A stretch of 64,000 bases of DNA, taken from Acidimicrobiaceae bacterium. Lineage in GTDB: Bacteria; Actinomycetota; Acidimicrobiia; Acidimicrobiales; RAAP-2. The notes beneath the pieces are model-generated. The model was not told the DNA's origin. It did not search any database and saw only the letters and a list, made by a program, of their open reading frames with translations. Shown here piece by piece: positions 23,218 to 35,228 of this stretch (the stretch's first letter is position 1; every line of letters starts with the position of its first letter). The stretch is taken from the NCBI GenBank assembly GCA_003132165.1, contig PKWW01000070.1:36173-100172 (forward strand), in the 5' to 3' direction. The translations under genes and the position numbers were made by a program.

Positions 23218-24330
23218 CTACATCAACCTGAGTTCTTGACGATAGACGCGCGCGGGACCCTGCTGGGCGACATTCTTCGCCAGAGCGGCAAAAGCCAAGG
23301 CCACTTCGCTTTGCGGGGCCGAGACCACGATGGGTTCACCGTTGTCGCCACCCTCGCGCAACTGGGTTTCGAGGGGGATCTGGCCGAGCAACGCGATACC
23401 GAGTTCGCTCGCCAGCTTCTCGCCGCCACCACTTCCGAAGATCTCGTAGCGCTTGCCGTCGTCGCCCGTGAACCAACTCATGTTCTCGATGACCCCGCGC
23501 ACGGCCAACTTCAACTTGCGCGCCGCGTACGCGGAACGCTGGGCCACGCGCTGGGCCGCCGCCTGGGGCGTCGTGACGACGTACATCTCTATGCGCGGCA
23601 GCACCTCGGACAAGGTGAGCGCGACGTCGCCGGTACCGGGGGGCATGTCGATGAGCAAGAAGTCAGGCTCGTCCCACCACGCCTCGGTCACCAACTGCTC
23701 GATCGCCTTGTGCAACATTGGTCCGCGCCAGATCACCGGCTGCTCGTCGGGGACGAAGTACCCCATCGACACGCAGCGCACGCCGTGGGCCAGCGTCGGG
23801 ATGACCGTGTCGCCGAGCACGATCGGATCGTTCACCGCGCCCAGCATCTTCGGGAGCGAGAAGCCGTAGACGTCGGCATCGAGGACGCCGACCGAGTGGC
23901 CCAACTGGGCGAGCGAGATCGCGAGGTTGATCGTCACCGACGACTTGCCCACGCCACCCTTGCCCGACGAGATTCCGAGGATTCGGGTCTTGGAGAGCTT
24001 GTCCATGAAGCGGGGCTGGGGATCACCGTGGTCGTGTTGACCCGGACCCTTCTCGCCCGCCATCGCCCCGCGCAGGAAGTTTCGAAGCGCGAAACGCTCG
24101 TCCTCGTCCATCGCGCGCACGATGACGGTCGCCCCCGGTGCCTTCTCCAGCACCGCGGCCTCGAGAGCATCGAGATTCGGCCACTGGGTCACGGGCAGGA
24201 CGAGTTCGACTCGAACCGATCCGTTCACCTCGCCAATGGCGCCGAGGAATCCCAGTTCGCCCAGCGTGCGTACGAGTTGCGGCTCGATGATGGCCGAGAG
24301 TTCGCTGTGAAGTTCGGGTTCGTTGGTCAA
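23218..24330 (-). CDS. mrp: Mrp/NBP35-family Fe-S cluster carrier ATPase
   Basis: ISSGKGGVGKSSVTINLA, LDADVYGFSLPKMLG, LLIDMPPGTGDVALTLSE; N-terminal MIP18-like domain. Confidence 0.93.
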   Translation of the reverse strand: MTNEPELHSELSAIIEPQLVRTLGELGFLGAIGEVNGSVRVELVLPVTQWPNLDALEAAVLEKAPGATVIVRAMDEDERFALRNFLRGAMAGEKGPGQHDHGDPQPRFMDKLSKTRILGISSGKGGVGKSSVTINLAISLAQLGHSVGVLDADVYGFSLPKMLGAVNDPIVLGDTVIPTLAHGVRCVSMGYFVPDEQPVIWRGPMLHKAIEQLVTEAWWDEPDFLLIDMPPGTGDVALTLSEVLPRIEMYVVTTPQAAAQRVAQRSAYAARKLKLAVRGVIENMSWFTGDDGKRYEIFGSGGGEKLASELGIALLGQIPLETQLREGGDNGEPIVVSAPQSEVALAFAALAKNVAQQGPARVYRQELRLM

Positions 24331-24399
24331 GATTTTTCCTTTTAAGCGGTTCTTTGAGGTTACCGTCGCGGACGGCGGTTGGACTCATAGACTTCCAAC

Positions 24400-25113
24400 G
24401 TGTCCACTACGCCCGTCGAGAACGAACTCGATTCGTCGCTCTTTACGGCCACGGTCACGAGCCTCACGCATTCCTTCGGCGACAACACCCGACGCAAGAT
24501 CTACTTCTATCTTCGCGACAATCCCGGAGCGACCGCCGCCGAGTTGGGCCGGCACTGCCAGGTCCACGCCAATGTCGTGCGTCACCACCTCGAGCGGCTG
24601 ACCGAGGGTGGCTACGTCACCTTCGACAACGTGCGAAAGACCACCGTCGGGCGTCCGGCGAAGGGCTATCGGGTGATCGACGACAGCGTCGTCATGGACG
24701 GCTCCATGCGACGTGACGCCCTGCTCGTCGCACTGCTCGAGATGGCGCTCGAACGGCTCGGACCCGACGCGTCCGAAGCCATGGCCCACGACGTGGGTGT
24801 CGAATACGGCCGCACGCTCGGCGCCGCGGTGACCCCAACCGACTCCAGCCGGTCGGTGAAGACCGCGATGGCCTCGATCGCCGGACTGCTCACGGCCCAC
24901 GGTTTCGCCGCCCGCGCCGAAGAGCACGACTCCGAACAGTCGGTCGTGTCCGAGAACTGCCCCTTCGGGTCCGCGGCGACGCACCACCCCGTGCTCTGCG
25001 CAGTCGACCGTGGCCTGATCGCGGGCATGCTCGAGGGTCTCGGCGCCAAGCGCACGAGCGTCACCCTGACCTCGCGCGCGAGGGGCGACGACACCTGTCG
25101 CGTCACCGCCTAG
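24400..25113 (+). CDS. SufR-like / ArsR-superfamily HTH regulator
   Basis: N-terminal wHTH (GATAAELGRHCQVHANVVRHHLERL), C-terminal CPFGSAATHHPVLC (C-x12-C) plus a further Cys. Confidence 0.7.
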   Translation: MSTTPVENELDSSLFTATVTSLTHSFGDNTRRKIYFYLRDNPGATAAELGRHCQVHANVVRHHLERLTEGGYVTFDNVRKTTVGRPAKGYRVIDDSVVMDGSMRRDALLVALLEMALERLGPDASEAMAHDVGVEYGRTLGAAVTPTDSSRSVKTAMASIAGLLTAHGFAARAEEHDSEQSVVSENCPFGSAATHHPVLCAVDRGLIAGMLEGLGAKRTSVTLTSRARGDDTCRVTA

Positions 25114-25123
25114 GGGTCGAACC

Positions 25124-26311
25124 ATCACCGACTCCGCACGATCAGGCGGAGCCAGTCCTTCGCACCGGACATCGCTCGCAACGATCGCTCGCGAGTGGTC
25201 GAGACTCGGGCTGATTGGTTTCGGGGGCCCGCCCGCGCACATCGCGTTGCTTCGCGCACTCTGCGTCGAGAAGAACCAGTGGATTGACGCCGACGAGTTC
25301 GAGCACGCCATCACCGCGACGAACCTCCTGCCCGGTCCCGCGTCCACGCAACTCGCCATCTACTGCGCGTGGCGACTGCGCGGGCGACTCGGAGGCTTCG
25401 TCGGCGGGCTCTGCTTCATCGCGCCGGGCCTCGTCTTCATCCTCGCGCTCGGCGCGCTCTTCTTGTCGTCGCACCCGCCGCTGTGGATACTCGGGCTCGC
25501 CATGGGGGCGGGTGCCGCGGTGCCGGTGGTGGCGTTACGCACCGCCGTCCAGTTGGGACTGCCCAGTTGGCGGCGCGCGAGCGCGGAGAATTCGGTCCGC
25601 CCGCGCTGGATCTTCTACGCGGCGCTCGGGGCGGCGTGCGCCGCGGCGTTCGCCCCGTATCTCGTGCTGGTGATCCTCGGCGCTGGTCTGCTCGAGACCG
25701 CCTGGCGTGTCAAAGCGCACGACGCGAAGTCGCGCGCGGGCGCGCTGGTGCCGTCGGCCCTCGCCCACGTTGGCATCGGCGGCGGCGTCGGCGCGCTCGC
25801 CTGGGTGTCGCTCAAGGTGGGCGCCCTCTCCTACGGTGGCGGACTGGTCATCGTGCCCCTGATGGAGCACGACGTCGTCACCACCTACCACTGGATGACC
25901 GGTGCCCAGTTCCTCAACGCCGTCGCGCTCGGTCAGGTGACGCCCGGTCCGGTCGTTCTCACGGTGGCGGTCGTTGGTTACGCGGCGAAGGGTCTCGTGG
26001 GCGCATTGCTCGGCGCGGGCATCGTCTTTGCGCCGTCGTTCCTCTTCGTGCTCGTGGGCGCCCCACGTTTCGAGCGCCTGCGCAGCAATCGCACGGCCAC
26101 CTCATTCCTGGCGGGTGCGGGGCCCTGTGTGATCGGCGCGATCGCCGGCTCATCACTACCGCTCGCCCTGCTGCTGAGTCGCCTCTGGCAGCTTCCGGTG
26201 CTGCTCGGCGCCCTCGTCTGGCTCTTCGTCGCTCGAAGGAACGTCGTGGGTGGGCTGCTCCTCGCCGCCGCGGCGGGCGCGATCATCGTGCTGGCGCGCG
26301 GGCACGTCTAG
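25124..26311 (+). CDS. chrA: Chromate transporter family (CHR) protein; start codon unresolved
   Basis: WSRLGLIGFGGPPAHIALLRALC...ITATNLLPGPASTQLAIYCAWRLRGRLGG...GQVTPGPVVLT. Homology-like sequence extends upstream of the TTG at 25247; only non-canonical candidates (e.g. ATC 25124) are in frame. Confidence 0.85.
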   Translation: MTDSARSGGASPSHRTSLATIAREWSRLGLIGFGGPPAHIALLRALCVEKNQWIDADEFEHAITATNLLPGPASTQLAIYCAWRLRGRLGGFVGGLCFIAPGLVFILALGALFLSSHPPLWILGLAMGAGAAVPVVALRTAVQLGLPSWRRASAENSVRPRWIFYAALGAACAAAFAPYLVLVILGAGLLETAWRVKAHDAKSRAGALVPSALAHVGIGGGVGALAWVSLKVGALSYGGGLVIVPLMEHDVVTTYHWMTGAQFLNAVALGQVTPGPVVLTVAVVGYAAKGLVGALLGAGIVFAPSFLFVLVGAPRFERLRSNRTATSFLAGAGPCVIGAIAGSSLPLALLLSRLWQLPVLLGALVWLFVARRNVVGGLLLAAAAGAIIVLARGHV

Positions 26312-27039
26312 GACGCTCGTAGTCCCAGTTTCTTGAGGAACGGGCGGGCGATTGCCAGCTGGCCCGCCGAGGGCTTCAGGGCGAGGAACTCCTCGAACTG
26401 GGCCTTCGCGACTGCTTCATTGCCCGGCGTCGAGTCCGCGACGATCGCGTAGTACAGCCGCGGTGCGGGGTTGCGCGGGGCGAGAAGAATCGCTTGGCGA
26501 AGGTCATTGACGCCGACCTTCATGATCGCGAGGTCCTGATCCGAGCTCCCGGCCGAGAAATCGAGCCAACCCACCTGGGTGAGCGCCTGGACGTTCTTCG
26601 GGTCCAGTCCCAAGACGTTCTGGTACGCGTCGAGCGCGGTCACGACGTTGCCGTTGGCGACGTCGGCCTCGGCCTCGGTGAGGTACTGCTGGACCTTTTG
26701 GGCGTTGCTGAGTGCGATCGAGCCGGTGATGGAGTTGCCCGCCTGGCGAGGGGCCAGCGCGGACCACAAGAGGACTCCCAGCGCGAGGGCGAAACACACC
26801 ACTCCGATCACGAGCAATCGGGTTCGTCGCACTCTCGGACGCGACACTTGGGTCGACGTGTTGGCGAGCAGGACCTCCAGGTCATGGCCCGCGCGCTCGA
26901 GCGCCGCCTCCTCGCGGCGTTCGATCGTCAGGAACTCGGCCTCGGACAGTTCGCCCGCGAGGACCTCGCGTCGCGCGTCGTCGAGTGACGCCCGGCGAAG
27001 CGTCATCTCGTCACGCACTTGCTGCTCGCGGCGGCTCAT
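26308..27039 (-). CDS. CcmI-like TPR protein (cytochrome c biogenesis)
   Basis: N-terminal TM and TPR-like repeats, last gene of the ccm operon. Confidence 0.75.
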   Translation of the reverse strand: MSRREQQVRDEMTLRRASLDDARREVLAGELSEAEFLTIERREEAALERAGHDLEVLLANTSTQVSRPRVRRTRLLVIGVVCFALALGVLLWSALAPRQAGNSITGSIALSNAQKVQQYLTEAEADVANGNVVTALDAYQNVLGLDPKNVQALTQVGWLDFSAGSSDQDLAIMKVGVNDLRQAILLAPRNPAPRLYYAIVADSTPGNEAVAKAQFEEFLALKPSAGQLAIARPFLKKLGLRAS

Positions 27040-27422
27040 CGTCGTCGCCTCGCGAGTCGAATCGCGACCGCGACGATGAACACCAGCACCAAGAGCGGAA
27101 CGAGCCAGAGAATCGCGCCGAGCCCCGACGTCGACGGACTGAGCAGGATGGAAGTCCCGTAGGCGGCCTCGAGCGACGTGAGGATGTGGTTGTCCGACTC
27201 GCCCTCGTGCACCTTCTGGGCGATCTCGTTGCGCACCGCAACCGCGGACGTGGCGTTGCTCTGGGCGACCGAAAGGTCCTCACACGACGGACACTTCACC
27301 AGCGACTCGAGGTGGGCAATGCGCGCCGTCGAGCTCGGGACGCTCGGGGCGCTCGCGAGGGCCAGCGCGACCACGACGACCAACGCCGCACACCACAGCG
27401 CGAACGAGCGCAGGACCTTCAT
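27036..27422 (-). CDS. ccmH: Cytochrome c maturation protein CcmH
   Basis: LVKCPSCEDLSVAQSNATSAVAVRNEIAQKVHEGESDNHI; CxxC-containing CcmH domain. Confidence 0.88.
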   Translation of the reverse strand: MKVLRSFALWCAALVVVVALALASAPSVPSSTARIAHLESLVKCPSCEDLSVAQSNATSAVAVRNEIAQKVHEGESDNHILTSLEAAYGTSILLSPSTSGLGAILWLVPLLVLVFIVAVAIRLARRRR

Positions 27423-27949
27423 CGTTCCACTCGCTTGACGACGCGCTCCAATTGGGCGACGCTCACGGCGCCGAGCAGCGTCACCTCGACGCGGCCCTTG
27501 GCGTCGATGACGTAGGTCGTCGGCGGCGACGTGACGCCGTAACGATTGGCGATCGCGCCGCCGGGGTCCACGACCGAGGGGTAGAGCGATCCGTAGTGGG
27601 TGGCGAACGCGCTCGCCGCGGACACCGTGTCGTTGAACACCACACCCACGACCGCGACACCCTTGTTGCGCTCTTGCCACGCGAACGTTGAGAGGTTCGG
27701 CGCCTCGACGACGCACGGCTCGCACCACGAGGCCCAGAAGTTGAGCACGACGACCTTGCCGCGCTCGCTCTTCAACGAGAAGGTTCCCCCGCCGATCTTC
27801 TCGGCCTTCACGGCGGGCGCCATCTTGCCGAGCAGCGGGCTCGGCGCGTTCGTCGCCTCGGTGATCGGATGGCGGGTGCCGAGGAAGATCGAAAACGCCA
27901 CGACCACCACGAGTGCGCAGAGCGACGTCACCATGATCGTGCGCTTCAC
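27419..27949 (-). CDS. ccmG: CcmG/TlpA-like thiol:disulfide oxidoreductase
   Basis: NFWASWCEPCVVEAPNL thioredoxin-like motif. Confidence 0.88.
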   Translation of the reverse strand: MKRTIMVTSLCALVVVVAFSIFLGTRHPITEATNAPSPLLGKMAPAVKAEKIGGGTFSLKSERGKVVVLNFWASWCEPCVVEAPNLSTFAWQERNKGVAVVGVVFNDTVSAASAFATHYGSLYPSVVDPGGAIANRYGVTSPPTTYVIDAKGRVEVTLLGAVSVAQLERVVKRVER

Positions 27950-29907
27950 GTTGCCGCCTCGTCGTTGTAGCGGCGTCGTTTGAACGAGATCACGCTACCC
28001 AACCCGACGATCACGCCCCCGAGCCACAACCACGCCAGCAACGGCTCGACGGTGACCCCGAGGACCACCGAGCCAGCCGGGAGATTGCCCTGGACCTGGG
28101 CACCCGACGTCGCGCCGTTGCCCCCGATCGCGTCAAAGGTGACGTACACGTCGCGCAGGAGATTCGAATCGATCGCCGGGGTGCCGACGGTCTGGCCCGA
28201 GCGCCCGTTGAACGTCGTCACCGCCGGACGAAGTCCGTGACCGTCGACGGTCACGACGAGTTGGGTCGCGGACTCGAGCGAGTCCTTCACCTGGTGGAAA
28301 CCGTAGAAGGTCACGTACTGACCATCGACGATCGTGCTCTGGCCGTGGGCGAGGGTCACCTCGGCGCGCGTCGTGTACGACGTCGACACCACGATGCCCA
28401 TCGCCAACACCACGACGCCCAGGTGCACGATCATGCCGCCCGTCGAGGGTGCGGAGAAGGCGCTGCGCAACAGTCCTCGACGATGGGCCGCGACGACGGC
28501 CCCCTTCAGGGTGCGAAAGGCCGCCCCGGCGGCGAGCGTGGCGAGCAGCGCCGCGAGGAGCACGGCGAGGTGACGAACGTGGCACGAGACGAGTACCGCC
28601 GCGACCGCCAGCGAGCACCACGCCGCGACGCGCGAACGGTTCCACAGCACGCCAGCGTCGAGCGTGCGCCAACTCACGAGCGGCGCGACCGCCATGAGTG
28701 CGAGCAGGAGAACGCTGAGCGGTGCGGCGACGGTGGCGAAGTACGGCGTGCCGACCGTGACCTGGGAGCCGTTGACGGCCTCGTAGAGCAGCGGGAAGAC
28801 CGTGCCGAGCAGCACGACGATCGCGAAGCCCACGAACAGGATGTTGTTCGCGATGAACAGGCCCTCGCGAGAGAGGGGATGGTCGACGCCGACCGGGGAC
28901 CGCAGTGAATCCCCGCGCCACGCGAGCAGCGCCACGCCGAGCACCACGGTGAAGAGGAACAGACCAATGAGCAGTGGCCCGAGCGTGCTCGACGAGAAGG
29001 AGTGGACGCTCTGCAATACGCCCGACCTCGTGAAGAAGGTGCCGAGCACCGTCAGTGAGAACGTGGCGATGGCGAGCGAGAGGTTCCACACCCGAAAGAG
29101 CCCGCGACGGTCCTGGACGATGACCGAGTGGATGTAGGCGGTCGCCGTCAGCCACGGCAGCAGCGCCGCATTCTCGACCGGATCCCAGCCCCAGAATCCA
29201 CCCCAACCGAGCACCTGGTAGCTCCACCACGCGCCGAGGATGATCCCGACCGACAACGAGCCCCACGCGAGCACCGTCCAGCGGCGCTGCTCGAGCGGCC
29301 AACGGTCCTGCACGCGTCCGGTGATCAGCATCGCGATCGCGAACGCGAAGGGCACGCTGAAGCCAACGAAGCCCGCGTAGAGCAGCGGCGGGTGCACCGC
29401 GACGAGCGGATTGTCCTGGAGCAGCGCGTTCGGTCCGGCACCCTGGAGCACGTGCGCGGGATTGTGCAGGAAGGGATCCGCCGGTCCCATCATCAAGAAG
29501 GTGAAGAACGCGCCGATCCCGAAGAGCACGGTCGTCGCCCAGGCGACCACCGAGTCGGTCGCTTCGCGGCGGTAGTACACGATGACCCCGAGGGTCAGCC
29601 CGGCGAGCAGCAGCGCCCACAACAGCAGGGAACCCTCGAGGGCCGACCACATGCCGGTGATCGAGTAGAGCAGCGGCGTGAACGTGGCGTTGTTCTCGGC
29701 GACGTAGGCGAGCGAGAAGTTGTGCGTGATGAGCGCGAACTGCATCACCGCGACCGCAGCCGCGACACCGAAGAGCGCGAGGGCCGCCCAGCGCACCGCG
29801 TAGGCCGGCTTCTTCGTGCGCAGCGCACGCAGTTGACCGAGCGCGCCGCCGAGGGCGCCGAGGAAAGCGAGGTACAGCGCGATGCGACCCAGCCACGTCA
29901 GGGTCAT
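27946..29907 (-). CDS. ccmF: Cytochrome c maturation heme lyase subunit CcmF
   Basis: 653 aa; WWSYQVLGWGGFWGWDPVENAALLPWL signature. Confidence 0.96.
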   Translation of the reverse strand: MTLTWLGRIALYLAFLGALGGALGQLRALRTKKPAYAVRWAALALFGVAAAVAVMQFALITHNFSLAYVAENNATFTPLLYSITGMWSALEGSLLLWALLLAGLTLGVIVYYRREATDSVVAWATTVLFGIGAFFTFLMMGPADPFLHNPAHVLQGAGPNALLQDNPLVAVHPPLLYAGFVGFSVPFAFAIAMLITGRVQDRWPLEQRRWTVLAWGSLSVGIILGAWWSYQVLGWGGFWGWDPVENAALLPWLTATAYIHSVIVQDRRGLFRVWNLSLAIATFSLTVLGTFFTRSGVLQSVHSFSSSTLGPLLIGLFLFTVVLGVALLAWRGDSLRSPVGVDHPLSREGLFIANNILFVGFAIVVLLGTVFPLLYEAVNGSQVTVGTPYFATVAAPLSVLLLALMAVAPLVSWRTLDAGVLWNRSRVAAWCSLAVAAVLVSCHVRHLAVLLAALLATLAAGAAFRTLKGAVVAAHRRGLLRSAFSAPSTGGMIVHLGVVVLAMGIVVSTSYTTRAEVTLAHGQSTIVDGQYVTFYGFHQVKDSLESATQLVVTVDGHGLRPAVTTFNGRSGQTVGTPAIDSNLLRDVYVTFDAIGGNGATSGAQVQGNLPAGSVVLGVTVEPLLAWLWLGGVIVGLGSVISFKRRRYNDEAAT

Positions 29908-30389
29908 CGCGAGGTTCCGTTCGGTGCCTTCACGCGCGTGGGGTGCGCCGCGATATAGGTCGCGGTGTGTTTCACCATGATCTGGGTTCCGTCAAATTTG
30001 AGCGACGAGCGCGACGCGAAGTGCCCAACGACCACGACCGGGATGTTCGCCTGGAAGAGTTGCGGCGGTGAGCCGTGGGCGTCGACGAAGACCTTGTGGT
30101 CTTTCGAACCGTCCAGTGTGAACGAGGCACCATTGCTCGTGCGGTCGATCGAGCCGCGCTGGACGACGCCCTCGAGCCGGATGACCTTGGTACCGAGCAC
30201 CGTGCGCTGGGCCAGTGCCTGGTCGACCGTCTCGAAATAGTTGAGCGAATGGAGGATGCCCTGGCTCAACAGCAGCAGAATCGCGAGCACGAGCACCACC
30301 AACACGCCAATGGAGCGCCGTCGACCTCGACTCTTGGAGACGGGTGGGGCGACCGGCGTCAGGTCAAGCGACGAGTCAGCGTGGTCCAC
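29904..30389 (-). CDS. ccmE: Heme chaperone CcmE
   Basis: VRLEGVVQRGSI-type OB fold and KHTATY (HxxxY heme-binding motif); GTG start at 30389 likely. Confidence 0.88.
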   Translation of the reverse strand: MDHADSSLDLTPVAPPVSKSRGRRRSIGVLVVLVLAILLLLSQGILHSLNYFETVDQALAQRTVLGTKVIRLEGVVQRGSIDRTSNGASFTLDGSKDHKVFVDAHGSPPQLFQANIPVVVVGHFASRSSLKFDGTQIMVKHTATYIAAHPTRVKAPNGTSR

Positions 30390-30471
30390 GACGTCCCCGC
30401 CACCAGATCGACAGCGCGTACAGCGCCAGCCCCCCAAAGGCGAACGCGTAGCCCGCAACGACGTAGTTCAT
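30376..30471 (-). CDS. ccmD: CcmD-like small membrane protein (31 aa)
   Basis: MNYVVAGYAFAFGGLALYALSIWWRGRRGPR; between ccmC and ccmE; not called as its own ORF in the track. Confidence 0.8.
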   Translation of the reverse strand: MNYVVAGYAFAFGGLALYALSIWWRGRRGPR

Positions 30472-31193
30472 CAGAATGCGCCTTCGCTGCGACGCTGGGC
30501 GAGCGCCTCGTCGAGCGTCGCGTGGCCGTGCAACTCGCGAGCGACCTCGAGGCGGTAGCGCGCGCGCAGCAGCCAGAAGAACAACATCGTGAACGCGATG
30601 AAACTGATCAGCAGCGTCCAGGCCATCGAGCCGTGAATGAGCAGCGTCCGATTCGACGTGAACACCGTCGCCCCCTGGTGCAGGGTCTTCCACCACTGCA
30701 CCGAGAAGTGGATGATGGGCACGTTGATCGCCGAGAGGATCGCGAAGACCGCGCTGCGGCGCGCACGAAGCGCGGGATCGTCGTTCGCGCGACGAAGCGC
30801 GAGGTACCCGAGCGCGAGGACCCCGAGGATGGCCGTCGTCGTGAGACGCGCGTCCCAGGCCCACCACACTCCCCAGGTCGGACGACCCCAGATTGACCCG
30901 GTGATGAGCGTGAGCACGATGAAGACAACGCTCACCTCCATGGCGCAGTGGGCAATGCGGTCCATGACCATCGAGCGCGTCCGCTTCCACAGGTAGAGCG
31001 CGCTCGCGATGGTCGCCGTGCCGAAGGAGACGTAGAGCGCCACCCAGGCGACCGCCGGGTGGACGTAGACGAGACGAACGAGGTTCCCCTGGACCTTGTC
31101 GGGCGGCGTGATCCAGAGTCCGAGCCAGAACGTGAGCGCGAGCAACACGAGCGTGACGGGTCCAAGAAGGCGTTGGGAGAGCGTTTTCATCAT
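30471..31193 (-). CDS. ccmC: Heme exporter membrane protein CcmC
   Basis: VYVHPAVAWVALYVSF, GSIWGRPTWGVWWAWDARLTT tryptophan-rich motif; ATG 31193. Confidence 0.94.
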   Translation of the reverse strand: MMKTLSQRLLGPVTLVLLALTFWLGLWITPPDKVQGNLVRLVYVHPAVAWVALYVSFGTATIASALYLWKRTRSMVMDRIAHCAMEVSVVFIVLTLITGSIWGRPTWGVWWAWDARLTTTAILGVLALGYLALRRANDDPALRARRSAVFAILSAINVPIIHFSVQWWKTLHQGATVFTSNRTLLIHGSMAWTLLISFIAFTMLFFWLLRARYRLEVARELHGHATLDEALAQRRSEGAF

Positions 31194-31849
31194 GATTCCT
31201 CCAGAACACCGTAAAGGAGAATGCCGACCGCCAGATACGCCACCAGCGCCACCAGCACGATTACCCACCATTCCCAGAGCGACCCCCCGTGCAGGGCGGC
31301 GCTGAACGAACGTTCGCCCGCAATCAACAGAGGGGCGAACGCCGGCAGGGTCAGCACGGGAAGCAGTGTCGCCGCCCCGTCGCCCCCGGCGGTCAGAGCG
31401 CCATAGAGGGTCCCCGCCGCGGCCATCGCGGCCAGGGTCACCAAGATGCTCGGCAGGGCCAACAAGGCCCCGTGCAGGGCCGTATGGAGGACCAAAACCG
31501 CGCCGCCGAGCAGCACGATGCCGGTTACCCAGAGTTCGATGGCGAGCGCCAGTGACTTGCCGAGGAAGATGCCCGCGGGGTCGAGGCCCAGGGTCGCAAT
31601 CGACGCCTTCGTGCCCGGCGTGCTCTCGATGCCCTGGGACCGGTTGATCATGAGTAGCGCCACGAAGAGCGACACCAGGTAGAACAGGCCCGGGCCCGCC
31701 GACGAGTTGCCGGCGTGGGCCGGCCCGAGGGCCAGACCACTCAAGAGCAGGGCCATGACCCCAAAGGGCACGACCTGCCACAGGAGCACCCGGCTCCGCA
31801 GTTCGATGCGCAGGTCCTTCGCGCAGACGAGCATCGCGGTTCGAATCAT
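31190..31849 (-). CDS. ccmB: Heme exporter CcmB (ABC permease)
   Basis: MIRTAMLVCAKDLRIELRSRVLLWQVVPFGVMAL...; ATG 31849. Confidence 0.9.
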   Translation of the reverse strand: MIRTAMLVCAKDLRIELRSRVLLWQVVPFGVMALLLSGLALGPAHAGNSSAGPGLFYLVSLFVALLMINRSQGIESTPGTKASIATLGLDPAGIFLGKSLALAIELWVTGIVLLGGAVLVLHTALHGALLALPSILVTLAAMAAAGTLYGALTAGGDGAATLLPVLTLPAFAPLLIAGERSFSAALHGGSLWEWWVIVLVALVAYLAVGILLYGVLEES

Positions 31850-32502
31850 GCGACGTCCACTATCCGCCCACCCGCCAGCGTGAACGTGCGCGGGTGCAGG
31901 GCACTGCTTCGAAGGGGGTCGTGGGCGCTCACGACAACGGTCGCACCGCCCGCGACGACGTCGCCGAGCAGCCCGTCGAAGAACGTGCGACCGGCGTCGT
32001 CGAGCGACGCGTAGGGCTCGTCGAGCAGCCAGAGCTCGGGTCGACGCAGTAACAGCCACGCCAGACCGAGCCGACGTCGCTGCCCCGCGCTCAGCTGTCT
32101 GGTCGTCGTGTCGATGCGGTGGTCCAGTCCGACCGAGTGGACGACGTCGTCGATCTCGCCGAGCGGTCGGGCGAGCGCGCGCGCGCAGAACACCAGGTTC
32201 TCGCGCACGCTGAGGTCACCGTAGAAGGAACCTTCGTGACCAAGCCATCCGACGCGACGGCGTAGTTGGCGAAGGTCTCCCTCGACGAGGTCGACGCCCG
32301 CGACGGTGCCGCTGCCCGTGGTGAGCGGCACGAGTCCCGCGAGCAGGCGCAAGAGACTCGTCTTGCCCGCACCGTTGGCGCCCGTCACGACACTCAGCGT
32401 GCCCGGGGCCAACTCGAGGTCGACGCCACTCAAGAGCGGGAAGCCACCAGAGAGCACCACGGCATCACTGAGACGAACAACGTGAGCGTCGCCGGACATC
32501 AA
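31846..32502 (-). CDS. ccmA: Heme exporter ATPase CcmA
   Basis: TGANGAGKTSLLRLLAG Walker A, LSAGQRRRLGLAWLLLRRPELWLLDEP. Confidence 0.93.
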   Translation of the reverse strand: MMSGDAHVVRLSDAVVLSGGFPLLSGVDLELAPGTLSVVTGANGAGKTSLLRLLAGLVPLTTGSGTVAGVDLVEGDLRQLRRRVGWLGHEGSFYGDLSVRENLVFCARALARPLGEIDDVVHSVGLDHRIDTTTRQLSAGQRRRLGLAWLLLRRPELWLLDEPYASLDDAGRTFFDGLLGDVVAGGATVVVSAHDPLRSSALHPRTFTLAGGRIVDVA

Positions 32503-32508
32503 GCGGGG

Positions 32509-34595
<2,087 letters not shown>

Positions 34596-34616
34596 CTGGG
34601 AACTAGTGTTTCAGCG

Positions 34617-35228
34617 ATGGTAATCAATGAGGTCCGGCCACAATCCGGCGAACGTCGGGAACTCCTGCTGAAGGTCGCACGAAAGATCTTCGCGGACCGG
34701 GGATTCCAGGCGACGACCATGGATGACATCGCGAAAGAGGCCGGTTTCACCAAGCCGATCCTGTACCAGTTCTTCGAATCCAAGACCGACCTGTACCGCG
34801 AAATCGTCGCGGGCACCGCCCAGAGCCTCATTTCGACGCTGGCGAGTTCCGTGCCCCAAGCCGAAACCCCGCGCGCCAAGATCGAGGTCGCCTTCAGCGT
34901 GTACTTCGACATGGTCATCAGCCAACCGGACGCCTTTCGTATCCTGTTCATTCACAGCCACGAAGCGGAGATCCTGAGCCAGTTGCGTCGTGTTGAGCTC
35001 ACGCTGGTGTCGTTCATCGAACCGTTCATCGACGTGTCGATCAGCGACGAACACCGCATCCAACTCGCCGCAGGCGTCGTAGGGATCGCCGAAGGCGCCG
35101 CCGTAGCGTGGTTGGTGCAACAAAAGGCATCGGGCTGGCCGCCGCCGCTGCCCGATGAGGCGAAACGCCTCGCACAGCGAATCTCAACACTGGCGTGGGG
35201 TGGACTGCGCGCCGTCCAGCGCGACTAA
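34617..35228 (+). CDS. TetR family transcriptional regulator
   Basis: ARKIFADRGFQATTMDDIAKEAGFTKPILYQFFESKTDLYREI. Confidence 0.94.
   Translation: MVINEVRPQSGERRELLLKVARKIFADRGFQATTMDDIAKEAGFTKPILYQFFESKTDLYREIVAGTAQSLISTLASSVPQAETPRAKIEVAFSVYFDMVISQPDAFRILFIHSHEAEILSQLRRVELTLVSFIEPFIDVSISDEHRIQLAAGVVGIAEGAAVAWLVQQKASGWPPPLPDEAKRLAQRISTLAWGGLRAVQRD

Noticed and set aside
28133-29896. 587-aa ORF overlapping ccmF on the same strand, different frame
   Set aside because: Arg-rich out-of-frame translation; the CcmF frame carries all family motifs.
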